Assembly: GCF_000092865.1 (NCBI RefSeq)
Contig: NC_014151.1
Span: forward strand, 3,100,001-3,164,000
From: Cellulomonas flavigena DSM 20109
Lineage (GTDB): Bacteria; Actinomycetota; Actinomycetes; Actinomycetales; Cellulomonadaceae
Length of the DNA: 64,000 nucleotides
Direction of reading: 5' to 3'
The notes beneath the pieces were generated by a model, which saw only the letters and a list, made by a program, of their open reading frames with translations, was not told the origin of the DNA and did not search any database. This document shows positions 1 through 9,788 of this stretch, piece after piece. The position numbers and the translations under genes were made by a program. Positions within the stretch are counted from its first letter, which is position 1. Each line of letters opens with the position of its first letter.

Positions 1-576
1 CTCGACGCGCACGTCGAGGCGGAGGCCGCCGCGGTGCGCGTCGCCGTGGCGGCGCTCGCCGTGCACCTCGACCCGGTCGCCGACCTGCTCGCGCACGCGC
101 CCCGCGTCGTCGTGGTCGGCCTGCGCACCAGCTACCCGCTCGCGCTGCACCTGCGCCAGCAGCTCGCGCAGGTGCGCCCGCACGTCGCGCTCGTCCCGCA
201 GCCCGGGCAGTCGCTCGCGGAGGACCTCGTGGACCTCTCGCCGCAGGACGCGGTCGTGCTCGTCGCCCTGCGCCGCCGCCCACCCGGCGTGCGGGCGCTC
301 GTGGCGCGGCTCGCGGAGGCCGGGACACCCGTGGTCCTGCTCGCCGACCCGACGGCCCGCGCACTGGCCGCGCACGCGACGTGGTGGGTGCAGTGCCCGG
401 TGCAGACCCGCGGCGCCTTCGACTCGTACGCGGCCGCCTCGTCCGTGGTCGCGGCCCTGGCCGACGCGGTCCTGGGGCGTCGTGGCCGCACGGGTGAGCA
501 GCGCGTCGCGGGCATCGACTCGGCGTACCGCGCTCTCGGTGAGGTCGAGGCGCGCGGCGGGGCGGCGGAGCGCTGA
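1..576 (+). CDS. MurR/RpiR-family transcriptional regulator, C-terminal SIS domain (5' end outside window)
   Basis: The reading frame is open from the first base, so the N-terminal helix-turn-helix lies upstream of the window. What is visible is a SIS (sugar isomerase) domain: a hydrophobic strand reading RVVVVGLRTSYPLA, then strands AVVLVALRR and TPVVLLADPT, ending in the IDSAYRALGEVE helix typical of RpiR regulators. Such proteins bind a phosphorylated or small metabolite through SIS and control a neighbouring operon. The TGA stop overlaps the ATG of the next gene by one base, so it is cotranscribed with the oxidoreductase genes and may regulate them. Ligand unknown. Confidence 0.8.
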   Translation, partial: LDAHVEAEAAAVRVAVAALAVHLDPVADLLAHAPRVVVVGLRTSYPLALHLRQQLAQVRPHVALVPQPGQSLAEDLVDLSPQDAVVLVALRRRPPGVRALVARLAEAGTPVVLLADPTARALAAHATWWVQCPVQTRGAFDSYAAASSVVAALADAVLGRRGRTGEQRVAGIDSAYRALGEVEARGGAAER

Positions 577-1397
577 TGGACCTCGCCGTGGGCTCGCTGC
601 GTGCGGCGCGCACGCGCAAGGACCTGTGCCTGGCACCCGGTGAGCGGCTGCTCGCCGGCGGCACGTGGCTGTTCTCGGAGCCCCAGCCGGACGTCACGGG
701 GCTCGTCGACCTCACGACCCTCGGCTGGGAGCCGGTCGAGCGCGTCGGCGACGGGCTGCGGGTGGCGGCGACGTGCACGGTCGAGCAGCTCGCCGCGCAC
801 GTCCCGGACCCCGCGTGGACCGCGTGGCCGTTGGTCGGCGCGTGCGCCGACGCGCTGCTGATGTCGTTCAAGGTGCAGGGGCAGGCCACCGTCGGCGGCA
901 ACGTCGCGCTCGCGCTGCCGGCGGGTGCGATGACGTCGCTGCTCGTCGCGCTCGACGCGGTCGCGGTCGTCTGGACGCCCGACGGCGGTGAGCGGCGCGA
1001 GCCGGTCGTCGACCTCGTCGTGGGGCCGGGCCGCACGACGCTCGCGCCGGGCGAGGTGCTGCGCGCGTTCGACGTCCCGGCGCACGCGCTGCGCGCACGC
1101 GTCGCGGTGCGACAGCAGTCGCTCACGGCGGTGGGGCGCTCGGCGTCGCTCGTCGTCGCGCGCCGGGACGCGGACGGTGCGGTGACGCTCACGGTCACCG
1201 CCGCGACGCCGCGCCCGGTGCAGGCCAGGCTCGCGTCCGCGACGACGTCGGTGCCGACGTCCGTGCCGACGTCCGTGCAGGTGGACGCGGTCCTCGCGGG
1301 CCTCGAGTGGTACGACGACCCGCACGGCGCACCCGACTGGCGACGCGCCGTCACGACGCTGCTCGCGCACGAGGTCGTGACGGAGGTGGGCGCATGA
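576..1397 (+). CDS. FAD-binding subunit of xanthine dehydrogenase-type molybdenum hydroxylase
   Basis: This 273-residue protein matches the CoxM/XdhB FAD subunit that passes electrons from the iron-sulfur clusters to FAD and the final acceptor. The two FAD-contact loops are visible: LLAGGTWLF at 25-33 (family form LAGGTDL) and [14 protein letters not shown] at 104-117 (family form TIGGN.A.A.PAGD). The C-terminal CO-dehydrogenase flavoprotein domain follows. The start ATG overlaps the stop of the regulator and the stop overlaps the ATG of the next gene (ATGA), so it is translationally coupled on both sides. Near residues 224-231 three 12-bp repeats encode VPTSVPTSV. Substrate purine is inferred from context. 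Confidence 0.87.
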   Translation: MDLAVGSLRAARTRKDLCLAPGERLLAGGTWLFSEPQPDVTGLVDLTTLGWEPVERVGDGLRVAATCTVEQLAAHVPDPAWTAWPLVGACADALLMSFKVQGQATVGGNVALALPAGAMTSLLVALDAVAVVWTPDGGERREPVVDLVVGPGRTTLAPGEVLRAFDVPAHALRARVAVRQQSLTAVGRSASLVVARRDADGAVTLTVTAATPRPVQARLASATTSVPTSVPTSVQVDAVLAGLEWYDDPHGAPDWRRAVTTLLAHEVVTEVGA

Positions 1398-4174
1398 GGG
1401 TCGACGGCGAGGAGGTCGCCGCGACGCCGGCGCCGGGGCAGTGCCTGCGCACGTTCCTGCGCGAGACCGGGCACACCGGCGTGAAGAAGGGCTGCGACTC
1501 CGGCGACTGCGGTGCGTGCACCGTCCTCGTCGACGGGCAGGCGCGGCACTCGTGCCTCGTGCCCGCCGCACGCGTCGTCAACGCCGACGTCACCACCGCC
1601 GCGGGCCTCGGCACGCCCGACGCCCTGAGCCCCGTGCAGGAGGCGTTCGTGGAGGCGCAGGGCTTCCAGTGCGGCTTCTGCACGGCGGGCATGGTCGTCA
1701 CGGCGACCGCGCTGGCGGACGACGACGGGCACGTGCACCTCGACGAGGACACGCTGGTCCGCCGGTTCAAGGGCAACCTGTGCCGCTGCACGGGCTACCG
1801 GTCGGTGCGCGACGCGCTCGCCGGCAAGGTCAACGTGGTCCGCGACGGCGGTGTGGGCGACGCGGTGGCCGCGCCCGCGGGCCGGCGTCTGGTGTGCGGG
1901 CGCGAGCCGTTCACGCTCGACGAGCCGCCGTCCGGCCTGCTGCACCTGGCGGTGCTCGGCGCGCCGCACCCGCACGCGCGCGTCCTGGCGATCGACACGA
2001 CCCGCGCCGAGGCGCTGCCCGGCGTGCACCTCGTCCTCACGCACCGCGACTCCCCCGACGTGCTGTTCTCCACGGGCCGCCACCAGGACCGGACCGACGA
2101 CCCGGACGACACCCGCGTCCTCGACGACGTCGTGCGGTTCCACGGCCAGCGCGTCGCGGCGGTGGTCGCCGACTCGGTCGCTGCCGCGCGGGCGGCCTGC
2201 GCGCTGATCGACGTGACGTACGAGCCCCTGCCCGCCGTGCTCGACCCCGAGGAGGCGCGCCGGCCCGGTGCCCCGCTCGTGCACGGCGACAAGGACGCGG
2301 CCGTCTCCCGCATCGCGGACCCCGCCCGCAACGTGGTGGCGGCGAGCCACGGCGAGGTCGGGGACGTGGCCGGCGCGCTGGCCGCCGCGCCGCACGTCGT
2401 GCGGGGCACCTGGCGGACGTCGCGCGTCTCGCACGCCGCGCTCGAGACGCACGGCGCGATCGGTTGGCTCGACGCCGACGGGCGGCTCGTGGTCCGCACG
2501 AGCACGCAGGTCCCGTACCTCGTGCGTGACGAGCTGTGCCACCTGTTCGGGCTGGACCGCGAACGTGTGCGGGTCGTCGCGGCGCGCGTCGGCGGCGGGT
2601 TCGGCGGCAAGCAGGAGCTGCTCACCGAGGACCTCGTGACGCTCGCGGTGCTGCGCACCGGGCGGCCGGTCCAGTACGAGATGACGCGCGAGGACGAGCT
2701 GGCGCTCGCACCCTGCCGGCACCCGTTCCGGGTCGAGGTCGCGCTCGGCGCGGACGCCGACGGGCGGCTGACGGCGATGCACCTCGACGTGCTCACCGAC
2801 ACCGGCGCGTACGGCAACCACGCGCCCGGCGTGCTGTTCCACGGCATCCACGAGTCCGTCGCGCAGTACCGCTGCCCCGCCAAGCGGGTGGACGCCGAGG
2901 CGGTCTACACCCACCAGCTCCCGTCGGGCGCGTTCCGCGGCTACGGGCTGGGGCAGGTGCTGTTCGCGCTGGAGTCCGCGATGGACGAGCTCGCGCGCGA
3001 GGTCGGCCTGGACCCGTTCGAGCTGCGGCGGCGCAACGTCGTGCGGCCGGGCGACCCGTTCCTCGTCAACCACGCCGACACGACGACGGACCTCGGGTAC
3101 GGCGTCGCCGAGCCGGGCGACGACACCCCGTCGTACGGGCTGCTCGAGTGCCTGGACCTCGTCGAGGACGCGCTCGCCACGACGCGCGCCGGCGACGCGT
3201 CGCTCGTCCCCGTCGGGGAGCGGTGGCGTGTCGGCGAGGGCGTGGCCGTGGCGATGATCGCGACGATCCCGCCGCGCGGGCACCACTCGACCGCGACGGT
3301 GTCGGTGGACGCCGACGGCCGGTACGAGGTCGCGGTCGGCACGGCCGAGTTCGGCAACGGCACGTCGACCGTGCACGTGCAGCTCGCCGCCACGGCGCTG
3401 GGCACCACCCCGGACCGTGTGCGGCTGCGGCAGTCCGACACCGACCGGGCCGGGTACGACACCGGCGCGTACGGGTCGACGGGGTCGGTGGTGGCCGGGC
3501 GCGCGGTCGCGCAGGCCGCGGCCGCACTGCACGACGACCTGGTGGCGGCGGCGCGGGCCGTGGCCGGCGACGGCTCGCCGAGCGCGCCGGCGACGGACAC
3601 CACCCCGACGCCCGGCCCGCCCGTCGTCGTCGGGCGCGATGGCGTGCGCGTCGGGGACCGGCTCGTGACGTTCGCCGAGCTCGGCCCCCGCTCGGCGACG
3701 GGCGAGCACCACGGCAGCCCGCGCTCCACGGCGTTCAACGTGCACGGCTTCCGCGTGGCCGTGGACACCGCGACAGGCACCGTGCGGGTCCTGCAGTCGG
3801 TGCAGGCGGTCGACGCGGGCGTCGTGCTCAACCCCGAGCAGCTGCGCGGGCAGGTCGAGGGTGGCGTCGCGCAGGGCATCGGATCGGCGCTGCAGGAGGA
3901 GACGGTGCTGCGCGACGGCGTCGTCGTCAGCCGCGCGCTGCGCACCTACCGGGTGCCGCAGATGGCGGACGTCCCGCCGACGCGCGTCCTGCTGGCCCGC
4001 ACGCGCGACGGCCTGGGCCCGCACGGCGCGAAGTCGATGAGCGAGGCGCCGTACAACCCCGTCGCCCCCGCGCTGGCCAACGCCGTCCGCGACGCGCTGG
4101 GCGTGCGGCCGCACGAGATCCCCATGACGCGGGACCGGGTCTGGCGGCTGTCGCAGCAGGCGGTGCGGCGCTAG
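1394..4174 (+). CDS. Xanthine dehydrogenase-type oxidoreductase, fused [2Fe-2S] and molybdopterin-binding subunits
   Basis: The 926-residue product fuses the small iron-sulfur subunit to the large Mo subunit. C34, C39, C42 and C54 form the plant-ferredoxin-type cluster; C93, C96, C130 and C132 (CGFC and CRCTGYRSV) form the second. From about residue 165 the Mo domain follows, with GGGFGGKQ near 400, [10 protein letters not shown] near 515 and the conserved glutamate in [10 protein letters not shown] near 882. Together with the FAD subunit it would hydroxylate a purine such as xanthine or hypoxanthine. The ATG at 1394 was chosen because it gives an ATGA overlap and starts right at the ferredoxin fold; an upstream frame extension is non-homologous. 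The exact substrate cannot be fixed from sequence. Confidence 0.9.
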   Translation: MRVDGEEVAATPAPGQCLRTFLRETGHTGVKKGCDSGDCGACTVLVDGQARHSCLVPAARVVNADVTTAAGLGTPDALSPVQEAFVEAQGFQCGFCTAGMVVTATALADDDGHVHLDEDTLVRRFKGNLCRCTGYRSVRDALAGKVNVVRDGGVGDAVAAPAGRRLVCGREPFTLDEPPSGLLHLAVLGAPHPHARVLAIDTTRAEALPGVHLVLTHRDSPDVLFSTGRHQDRTDDPDDTRVLDDVVRFHGQRVAAVVADSVAAARAACALIDVTYEPLPAVLDPEEARRPGAPLVHGDKDAAVSRIADPARNVVAASHGEVGDVAGALAAAPHVVRGTWRTSRVSHAALETHGAIGWLDADGRLVVRTSTQVPYLVRDELCHLFGLDRERVRVVAARVGGGFGGKQELLTEDLVTLAVLRTGRPVQYEMTREDELALAPCRHPFRVEVALGADADGRLTAMHLDVLTDTGAYGNHAPGVLFHGIHESVAQYRCPAKRVDAEAVYTHQLPSGAFRGYGLGQVLFALESAMDELAREVGLDPFELRRRNVVRPGDPFLVNHADTTTDLGYGVAEPGDDTPSYGLLECLDLVEDALATTRAGDASLVPVGERWRVGEGVAVAMIATIPPRGHHSTATVSVDADGRYEVAVGTAEFGNGTSTVHVQLAATALGTTPDRVRLRQSDTDRAGYDTGAYGSTGSVVAGRAVAQAAAALHDDLVAAARAVAGDGSPSAPATDTTPTPGPPVVVGRDGVRVGDRLVTFAELGPRSATGEHHGSPRSTAFNVHGFRVAVDTATGTVRVLQSVQAVDAGVVLNPEQLRGQVEGGVAQGIGSALQEETVLRDGVVVSRALRTYRVPQMADVPPTRVLLARTRDGLGPHGAKSMSEAPYNPVAPALANAVRDALGVRPHEIPMTRDRVWRLSQQAVRR

Positions 4175-4178
4175 CGTC

Positions 4179-4223
4179 GCAGGGGGCGCGCACGCAGGGG
4201 GCGCGGTCGCAGGGGGCGCGGTC
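4179..4223. repeat. Three tandem 15-bp repeats before the GyrI-like gene
   Basis: Three consecutive units begin at 4179, 4194 and 4209. The second and third are identical (GCAGGGGGCGCGGTC) and the first differs at its end. They fill most of the 61-base gap after the oxidoreductase gene, and each carries a G-rich stretch resembling a ribosome binding site; the gaggggg at 4224-4230 serves the next gene. Confidence 0.75.
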
Positions 4224-4235
4224 GAGGGGGTCGAC

Positions 4236-4877
4236 GTGGCGAAGGTGGACCTGACACAGCAGGTCGAGGCGTACCGCGCACGCGTCGGCCGGTTCGACGT
4301 CGTCACCGTCCCGCCGCTGACGTATCTCATGGTCGACGGGCACGGCGACCCGAACACGTCGGACGCCTACCGCGACGCGGTGTCGTCGGTGTTCCCGCTG
4401 GCGTACGCGCTGAAGTTCCTCAGCAAGCGCGAGCTCGACCGCGACTACGGCGTCCCGCCGCTCGAGGCGCTGTGGTCCGCGGACGACATGGCGGCGTTCA
4501 CGACGACGCGGGACACCAGCCGCTGGGACTGGACGCTGCTGAACCTCGTCCCGGGCTGGGTCTCGCCCGAGCACGTCGAGGCGGCGCGCGCCCAGGTCGC
4601 CCGCAAGGGCGGTGCCCCCGTGCTCGACGCGGTACGGCTCGAGCCGTTCGACGAGGGGCTCGTCGTGCAGACCCTCCACGTCGGGCCCTACGACGCCGAG
4701 GGCCCGGTGCTCGCGACCCTGCACGACGAGGTGATCCCCGGGCGCGGGTTACGGATGACCGGGCGGCACCACGAGGTGTACCTCAACGACGCCCGCCGCA
4801 CGGCACCCGAGCGGCTGCGCACGATCCTGCGCCAGCCGGTGGAACCGGTGGAGCCGGTCGAGCCGGAGTTGCCCTAG
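4236..4877 (+). CDS. GyrI-like small-molecule-binding domain protein
   Basis: The 213-residue protein starts at GTG 4236 after a gaggggg ribosome site. It resembles the stand-alone GyrI-like (SOUL/effector-binding) family, recognisable by the early segment FDVVTVPPLTYLMVDGHGDPN, a central FPLAYALKFLSK helix, WDWTLLNLVPGWVS, and the late GPYDAEGPVLATLHDEVIPGRGL and GRHHEVYLNDARRTAPERLRTILRQP stretches. Such proteins bind hydrophobic or cationic small molecules; no enzyme residues are evident. The last residues are a short PVEPVEPVEPE repeat. Its stop shares bases with the stop of the convergent membrane-protein gene. Confidence 0.78.
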   Translation: MAKVDLTQQVEAYRARVGRFDVVTVPPLTYLMVDGHGDPNTSDAYRDAVSSVFPLAYALKFLSKRELDRDYGVPPLEALWSADDMAAFTTTRDTSRWDWTLLNLVPGWVSPEHVEAARAQVARKGGAPVLDAVRLEPFDEGLVVQTLHVGPYDAEGPVLATLHDEVIPGRGLRMTGRHHEVYLNDARRTAPERLRTILRQPVEPVEPVEPELP

Positions 4878-5218
4878 CGGTCGCCCTCGTCGTCCGCGCC
4901 CGGCCGGTCGTCCGCCGTCGCCGCGAGCGCCGCCCGTGCGCGGGCCTGCCGGTCCAGCTCCGCACGCCGCTGCCGGGCCGCCTCCAGGTCCTCGGTCGGC
5001 GGCCGGTACCCGGCGGCGTGGTCGGCGTGCTGCACCAGGCGGTACACGCCGACGGCCAGCAGCACCGTCGCGACGAACGCCAGCGCGCCCGCGACCCACT
5101 GCACCGGCCCGGACCACAGCCACGGCACCGGCGGCGTCACGGACACCTGATCGACGAGCACCGACACCAACCACAGGACCAGTCCCCAGCCGAACCAGGG
5201 CGCCGCGGGCTTCACCAT
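4874..5218 (-). CDS. Small membrane protein with two transmembrane helices, unknown function
   Basis: The 114-residue product starts at ATG 5218. It has two hydrophobic helices, WFGWGLVLWLVSVLVDQ (about 9-25) and VAGALAFVATVLLAVGVYRLVQ (about 41-62), then a charged tail rich in Ala, Arg and Asp (helical, DLEAARQRRAELDRQARARAAL) that probably lies in the cytoplasm. The frame stays open upstream but that stretch is Arg/Pro-rich and is not membrane-like, so the internal ATG was chosen. It converges on the GyrI-like gene with a 4-base CTAG overlap. I do not recognise a family. Confidence 0.65.
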   Translation of the reverse strand: MVKPAAPWFGWGLVLWLVSVLVDQVSVTPPVPWLWSGPVQWVAGALAFVATVLLAVGVYRLVQHADHAAGYRPPTEDLEAARQRRAELDRQARARAALAATADDRPGADDEGDR

Positions 5219-5337
5219 GCCCGCATCATCGCGCCCTCGGCCGTGCGAGGTGCGGGAACGGCGGGACTCTCCCCCTGACGTGTGGCCGGGCGGTGCGGCA
5301 CGATGGCGCAGACCCGTCCGACGACCGCGGAGGTGTG

Positions 5338-5856
5338 ATGACCGAGGAGACGGCGCCGTCCGACGCGGCACCGGCGATCCGGACGGCGCGGCCCGAGGAC
5401 GTCGCGGCCGTGCGCGCGTTCGGTGAGGCGCACGTGCGGCCGCACTACGCACCGCTCCTCGGCACGGAGGCGGCGGACGCCCAGGTGCGCGCCTGGTGGA
5501 GCGAGGAGTACCTCGCCCCGGCGGTCGACGCGGGGAACCTGCTGGTCGCCGAGGTCGACGGCGTCTGCGTCGGCGTCGCGCAGCTCGGCCGCGCCGGTGA
5601 CGCCCACGTCGTCTACAAGCTGTACGTCGCCCCGGGTCTGCGTGGCTCCGGCCTGGGCCCGCGGCTGCTCGACGCGCTGACGCAGCGCCTGCCCGCCGAC
5701 GCCGACGCGCTGCACGTCGAGCACGTCGCCGCGAACACCCGAGCCGCCGCCTTCTACGAGCGCGAGGGCTTCACGGTCCTGCGTGTCGACGCCGACCCGT
5801 CGGGGGACGGCGCTCGCGACGTCGTCTGGCGCGCCCGCCCGGTCCGCCGCGGCTGA
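5338..5856 (+). CDS. GNAT-family N-acetyltransferase
   Basis: The 172-residue protein starts at ATG 5338 with GGAGG upstream. It has the full GNAT fold: IRTARPEDVAAVRAF (strand 1/helix 1), LLVAEVDGVCVGVAQL, then the acetyl-CoA loop VAPGLRGSGLGPRLLDAL (R-x-x-G-x-G/A) and the C-terminal HVAANTRAAAFYEREGFTVLR, where N and Y are the usual general-acid region. It transfers an acetyl group to an amine substrate that cannot be named. It stands alone between divergent and convergent neighbours. Confidence 0.85.
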   Translation: MTEETAPSDAAPAIRTARPEDVAAVRAFGEAHVRPHYAPLLGTEAADAQVRAWWSEEYLAPAVDAGNLLVAEVDGVCVGVAQLGRAGDAHVVYKLYVAPGLRGSGLGPRLLDALTQRLPADADALHVEHVAANTRAAAFYEREGFTVLRVDADPSGDGARDVVWRARPVRRG

Positions 5857-5969
5857 CGACGCCCGGGAGGCGTCACCTGCGAGACCGGGCTCGGGTGGCG
5901 CGGCGCGACCGATGAGCGTCCGCGGCCCGGTCTCGCGCGCGGGCCGTCCCGGGATGTGGAGGAGCGGCG

Positions 5970-6908
5970 TCAGCGCCGGTGGAGCGGGCCCGTCGTCGTC
6001 GACAGCGGCAGGCCCGTCGCGCCGTTGCGCGCCGTCACGACCTCCGCGAGGACCGACAGCGCCAGCTCCTGCGGCGTCGTGCCACCGAGGTCGAGCCCGA
6101 TCGGCGACCGCAGCCGCGCGAGCGCGTCCGCACCCACCCCGGCCGCGCGCAGCGCCTCGACCCGTCGCGCGTGCGTCGCGCGTGACCCCATCGCGCCGAC
6201 GTACCGCGCGGGCGACGCGAGCGCGGCGGTGAGCGCCGGCACGTCGACCCGTGCGTCGTGCGTGAGGACGACGACCGCGTGCTCCGCGGTGAGCGGGTGC
6301 GCCGCGAGCCAGCGGTCCGGCCAGTCGCGGACGACGGCGTACGCGTCCACGAACCGCTCCTTCGTCGCGAACAGCGGCCGCTGGTCGAGCACCGTGACGG
6401 CGAACCCGCAGGTCGCGGCCAGCCGCGTGAGCGCCACCGCGTGCTCGCCGGCGCCGACGACGAGCAGCGGGTGCGCGACCGGCGTCCGCAGCACCACCGC
6501 CGGGTCGTCCGTGCAGGCCCGCCCGTGCGCGTCGAGCGCGAGGCACGCGTCGAGCCCCTCGGCCGCGCGCCGCACCTGGTGCAGCGCGCCGTCGGTCAGG
6601 GCCGAGACCTCGTGCACCAGCACGGTGATCGTGCCGCCGCACGTCAGGCCCGGCTCGCCGAGGTCGTCGCCGACCCCGTACGACGTGACGTGGGCCGGAG
6701 CCCCGTCGAGCACCCCCCGGCAGCGCTCGACGAGGTCGGCCTCCACGCAGCCGCCGGACACGCTGCCGGCGACGGTGCCGTCGGACCCGACGACGAACGA
6801 CGACCCGACCGCCCGCGGCGCGGAGCCCTCGACGCGCACGACCGTCGCCGCCACGACGCGCTGACCGGCGTCGAGCCGGCGGCAGATCTCCGCGGCCTGG
6901 TCGAGCAT
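5970..6908 (-). CDS. xdhC: XdhC/CoxI-family molybdenum-cofactor insertion and sulfuration protein
   Basis: The 312-residue product has the XdhC N-terminal domain (VEGSAPRAVGSSFVVGSDGTVAGSVSGGCVEADL about 26-60), a central Rossmann segment LLVVGAGEHAVALTRLAATCGFAVTVLDQR and a C-terminal GAMGSRATHARRVEAL block. XdhC binds sulfurated Mo cofactor and inserts it into xanthine dehydrogenase. The cysteine in SGGCVEADL is the conserved one. Start ATG 6908 begins the MLDQAAEICRRLDAG helix; upstream in-frame sequence lacks homology. It lies divergent from guanine deaminase with 140 bases between them and is the expected partner of the oxidoreductase at 576-4174. Confidence 0.88.
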   Translation of the reverse strand: MLDQAAEICRRLDAGQRVVAATVVRVEGSAPRAVGSSFVVGSDGTVAGSVSGGCVEADLVERCRGVLDGAPAHVTSYGVGDDLGEPGLTCGGTITVLVHEVSALTDGALHQVRRAAEGLDACLALDAHGRACTDDPAVVLRTPVAHPLLVVGAGEHAVALTRLAATCGFAVTVLDQRPLFATKERFVDAYAVVRDWPDRWLAAHPLTAEHAVVVLTHDARVDVPALTAALASPARYVGAMGSRATHARRVEALRAAGVGADALARLRSPIGLDLGGTTPQELALSVLAEVVTARNGATGLPLSTTTGPLHRR

Positions 6909-7048
6909 GCGCCCGACGGTACGAAACCCATGTTTCGAGAACTGGCGCGCGGGGGTAACGGTCCCGAAACAGCACGCGGCGACCATCGACGCAGCGGCCG
7001 ACGACCCCCGGCCCACGAGCCGTACCAGGCCGACGAGAGGACCCCGCC

Positions 7049-7609
7049 ATGTCGATCGTCGCGGACCCCGCAGCACGCGCCGCCCGGGTCGGCCGGCACG
7101 TCGCCGCACCGCCCGCCGCCGCATCACCGCACGACCCGGCCGCGGACGCGCGGTGGCTCGCCCGCGCCGTCGAGCTGGCGACCGCCAACGTCCACGACGG
7201 CGGCGGGCCGTTCGGCGCGGTCGTCGTCGCCGACGGCGTCGAGGTCGCCGTCGGCCAGAACCGTGTGACGCGCGACCTGGACCCCACCGCGCACGCGGAG
7301 GTGCAGGCGATCCGCGCCGCGTGCCGTGCCGCGGACACGTTCGCGCTCGACGGCATGACGCTCTACACGTCGTGCGAGCCGTGCCCGCTGTGCCTCGCGG
7401 CGTGCCTGTGGGCGCGCCTGGACCGCGTGGTGTTCAGCGCGGACCGGCACGACGCTAGCCGCGGCGGGTTCGACGACACCGCGTTCTACGAGCTGTTCGC
7501 GCGCGACCGCGCGACGTGGGACCGCACGCGTGTGCACGAGCTGCGGCTGCCGCAGTCCACGGACCCGTTCGACGCGTGGCTGCGACACACGTCCCGCACG
7601 GCCTACTGA
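7049..7609 (+). CDS. guaD: Guanine deaminase, CMP/dCMP-deaminase fold
   Basis: This 186-residue zinc deaminase has the catalytic HAEVQAIR motif (His ligand and proton-shuttling Glu) and the CEPCPLC motif (two Cys ligands). The segment RGGFDDTAFYELFARDR and the C-terminal Tyr preceded by PFDAWLRH resemble Bacillus GuaD, whose domain-swapped C-terminus enters the active site; this favours guanine deaminase over tRNA adenosine deaminase. The reaction guanine to xanthine would feed the adjacent xanthine-dehydrogenase-type enzyme. An N-terminal extension of about 30 residues precedes the fold. Divergent from xdhC. Confidence 0.83.
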   Translation: MSIVADPAARAARVGRHVAAPPAAASPHDPAADARWLARAVELATANVHDGGGPFGAVVVADGVEVAVGQNRVTRDLDPTAHAEVQAIRAACRAADTFALDGMTLYTSCEPCPLCLAACLWARLDRVVFSADRHDASRGGFDDTAFYELFARDRATWDRTRVHELRLPQSTDPFDAWLRHTSRTAY

Positions 7610-7879
7610 CCCCCACCCCCAACCCGCCGACCGGAACACCACCCACTTTCCGAGGCTCGTTCCGAGGAGTCAGGTTCCGCTCGGCGTGGGGTGGGGGCGG
7701 GTCCTGTGCCCCCGGACGGGTGAGGCGAGACCGAACCGTGACCCGCACGGACCTGGGTTAACACCCGGGACACGTCCCGCGACACGGCCGGACACGACCC
7801 GTCCGTAGCGTCACGCCGCGCAACGCCTGTTTCACGCTCCGCGCGACCCGCTCGCGCCCGTTCCCCCGCAGGAGTGCCG

Positions 7880-8953
7880 ATGACCCTCCCCCACCACCCC
7901 CGCCGCGCGCGCCTGACGAGGGCCGCGACCGCGGCCCTCGTCGTCCTCGCCCTGGCCGCCTGCTCCTCGGGCGCCGACGCCGAGGAGACCGACGACGCGG
8001 GCACGGACGCTGCCACCGCCGAGCACGGCGACATCACGGTCCAGCTCTCGTGGATCAAGAACGCCGAGTTCGCGGGCGAGTTCTTCGCCGACAGCAAGGG
8101 CTACTTCACCGACGCGGGCTTCGGCACCGTGACCCTCAACGCGGGCCCGGGCGCGACGGAGTCGATCGTGCTGTCGGGCGGTGCCGACTTCGGCCTGTCG
8201 AACGCGATCTCGGTGGGCCAGGTCGTCGCGGAGGAGGACGCGCCGCTGAAGATCGTCGGCACGACGTTCCAGAAGAACCCGTTCACGATCCTGTCGCTGA
8301 AGGACGGCGGGGACATCGCGACCCCCGAGGACCTGGTCGGCAAGAAGATCGGCGTGCAGGCCGGCCCCAACGAGGCGCTGTTCGACGCGCTGCTCGCGGT
8401 CAACGAGATCGACCCGTCGCAGGTCACCAAGGTGCCGGTCGAGTACGACCCGTCGCCGCTGGTCAACGGCGAGGTCGACGGCTTCCTCGCGTACGTCACC
8501 AACGAGTCGATCATCGTCGAGTCGCAGGGCCACGAGGTGACGAACCTGCTCTTCGCGGACAACGGCCTGCCGTTCGTCGCGGAGTCCGTGGTGACGACGG
8601 ACGAGATGATCGCGAACGAGCCCGAGAAGGTGAAGGCGTTCCTCGCGGCCGAGATCCGCGGCTGGAAGGACGCCGTGGCCGACCCCGAGGAGGGTGCGCG
8701 CCTGGCCGTCGAGGAGTACGGCAAGGACCTCGAGCTCGACATGGACAAGGAGATCCAGCAGGCCACGATCCAGATCGACCTCGTCGTCACCGAGGAGACC
8801 GACGCGAACGGCCTGTTCACCATCTCGGACGACCTCGTCGAGCAGAACCTCGCGACGCTCGCGGCCGCCGGCATCGAGCTCGAGGCCGAGGACCTGTTCG
8901 ACCTCTCCCTGCTCACCGAGCTGCTCGAGGAGCAGCCGGACCTGGCCACGTGA
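7880..8953 (+). CDS. ABC transporter substrate-binding lipoprotein, NMT1/THI5-like (NitT/TauT class)
   Basis: The 357-residue product has a lipoprotein signal ending in LALAAC (lipidated Cys near residue 28) followed by an acidic linker. The mature fold opens with [30 protein letters not shown], the hallmark of NMT1/THI5-like proteins that bind pyrimidines, riboflavin precursors, sulfonates or related heterocycles. ATG 7880 follows AGGAG at 7870-7874; a GTG two codons earlier would lie inside that ribosome site. It is the first of a coupled importer operon. Because of the surrounding purine genes a purine or purine breakdown product is a reasonable but unproven ligand. Confidence 0.85.
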   Translation: MTLPHHPRRARLTRAATAALVVLALAACSSGADAEETDDAGTDAATAEHGDITVQLSWIKNAEFAGEFFADSKGYFTDAGFGTVTLNAGPGATESIVLSGGADFGLSNAISVGQVVAEEDAPLKIVGTTFQKNPFTILSLKDGGDIATPEDLVGKKIGVQAGPNEALFDALLAVNEIDPSQVTKVPVEYDPSPLVNGEVDGFLAYVTNESIIVESQGHEVTNLLFADNGLPFVAESVVTTDEMIANEPEKVKAFLAAEIRGWKDAVADPEEGARLAVEEYGKDLELDMDKEIQQATIQIDLVVTEETDANGLFTISDDLVEQNLATLAAAGIELEAEDLFDLSLLTELLEEQPDLAT

Positions 8954-8957
8954 GCCG

Positions 8958-9788
8958 ATGACCGACGTGCAGCACGAGGCCGGCGCCCGGCGGACCCCCA
9001 CGGGTCCGCTGGGCACCGGCGTGCGCCTCGACGGCCTCGGCAAGACGTTCTCGACGGGCCGGCGCCACGTGACCGCGCTGCAGGACACGACCCTGTTCAC
9101 GGACAAGGGCAGCTTCCTGTCGCTCCTCGGGCCGTCGGGGTGCGGGAAGTCGACGATCCTGCGCATCCTCGCCGGGCTGGAGCAGCCGACGACGGGCACC
9201 GCGCTCGTCGAGGGTCGCACCCCGGTCGAGCTGCGGGCCGAGCACGCGCTCGGCATCGCGTTCCAGGACTCCGCGCTGCTGCCGTGGCGCAGCGTCGTGG
9301 CGAACATCCGGCTGCCGTTCGAGGTGTCCGGGAGGCCCGTGGACGACGCGCTCGTCGCGGACCTCGTGCGGCTCGTCGGGCTGGAGGGGTTCGAGAAGGC
9401 CACGCCGGCCCAGCTGTCGGGCGGCATGCGCCAGCGCGTGTCGATCGCGCGGGCGCTCGTCGTGCAGCCGTCGGTGCTGCTGCTCGACGAGCCGTTCGGG
9501 GCCCTGGACGACATGACGCGCCAGCGCCTCAACCTCGAGCTGCTGCGCATCTGGACCGAGAAGCCCGCGACGACGCTCATGGTCACGCACGGCATCGCCG
9601 AGGCGATCTTCCTCTCGGACCAGGTCGCGGTGATGAGCGCGCGGCCCGGCCGGGTCAAGCAGGTGATCGACGTGGACCTGCCGCGCCCGCGGACGCCGGA
9701 GATGATGCGCACGCCCGAGTTCCACGCGCTGCACGACCACGCCTCGGAGCTGCTGTTCGGCGGCGGGGAGGACGCGTGGACGTCGTGA
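8958..9788 (+). CDS. ABC transporter ATP-binding protein (NitT/TauT class)
   Basis: A 276-residue ATPase with Walker [11 protein letters not shown]-loop in [13 protein letters not shown], signature LSGGMRQR, Walker [14 protein letters not shown] and switch histidine in MVTHGIAEA. The SALLPWRSV and [20 protein letters not shown] segments are typical of SsuB/TauB/ThiZ-type nucleotide-binding proteins. It starts four bases after the binding-protein stop and its own stop overlaps the GTG of the permease, so the genes are cotranslated. It powers import by the two permeases that follow. Confidence 0.9.
   Translation: MTDVQHEAGARRTPTGPLGTGVRLDGLGKTFSTGRRHVTALQDTTLFTDKGSFLSLLGPSGCGKSTILRILAGLEQPTTGTALVEGRTPVELRAEHALGIAFQDSALLPWRSVVANIRLPFEVSGRPVDDALVADLVRLVGLEGFEKATPAQLSGGMRQRVSIARALVVQPSVLLLDEPFGALDDMTRQRLNLELLRIWTEKPATTLMVTHGIAEAIFLSDQVAVMSARPGRVKQVIDVDLPRPRTPEMMRTPEFHALHDHASELLFGGGEDAWTS

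Noticed and set aside
132..1571. Very long open frame on the minus strand opposite the regulator and FAD-subunit genes, and many similar long antisense frames across the window
   Set aside because: In DNA this rich in G and C, third-position bias keeps antisense frames open. Their translations are Arg/Pro/Ala-rich with no domain, and the opposite strand encodes recognisable proteins.
7610..7879. A thiamine, guanidine or purine riboswitch before the NMT1/THI5-like binding protein gene
   Set aside because: None of the conserved riboswitch core sequences could be found in the 270-base leader; only G/C-rich segments that could pair loosely.
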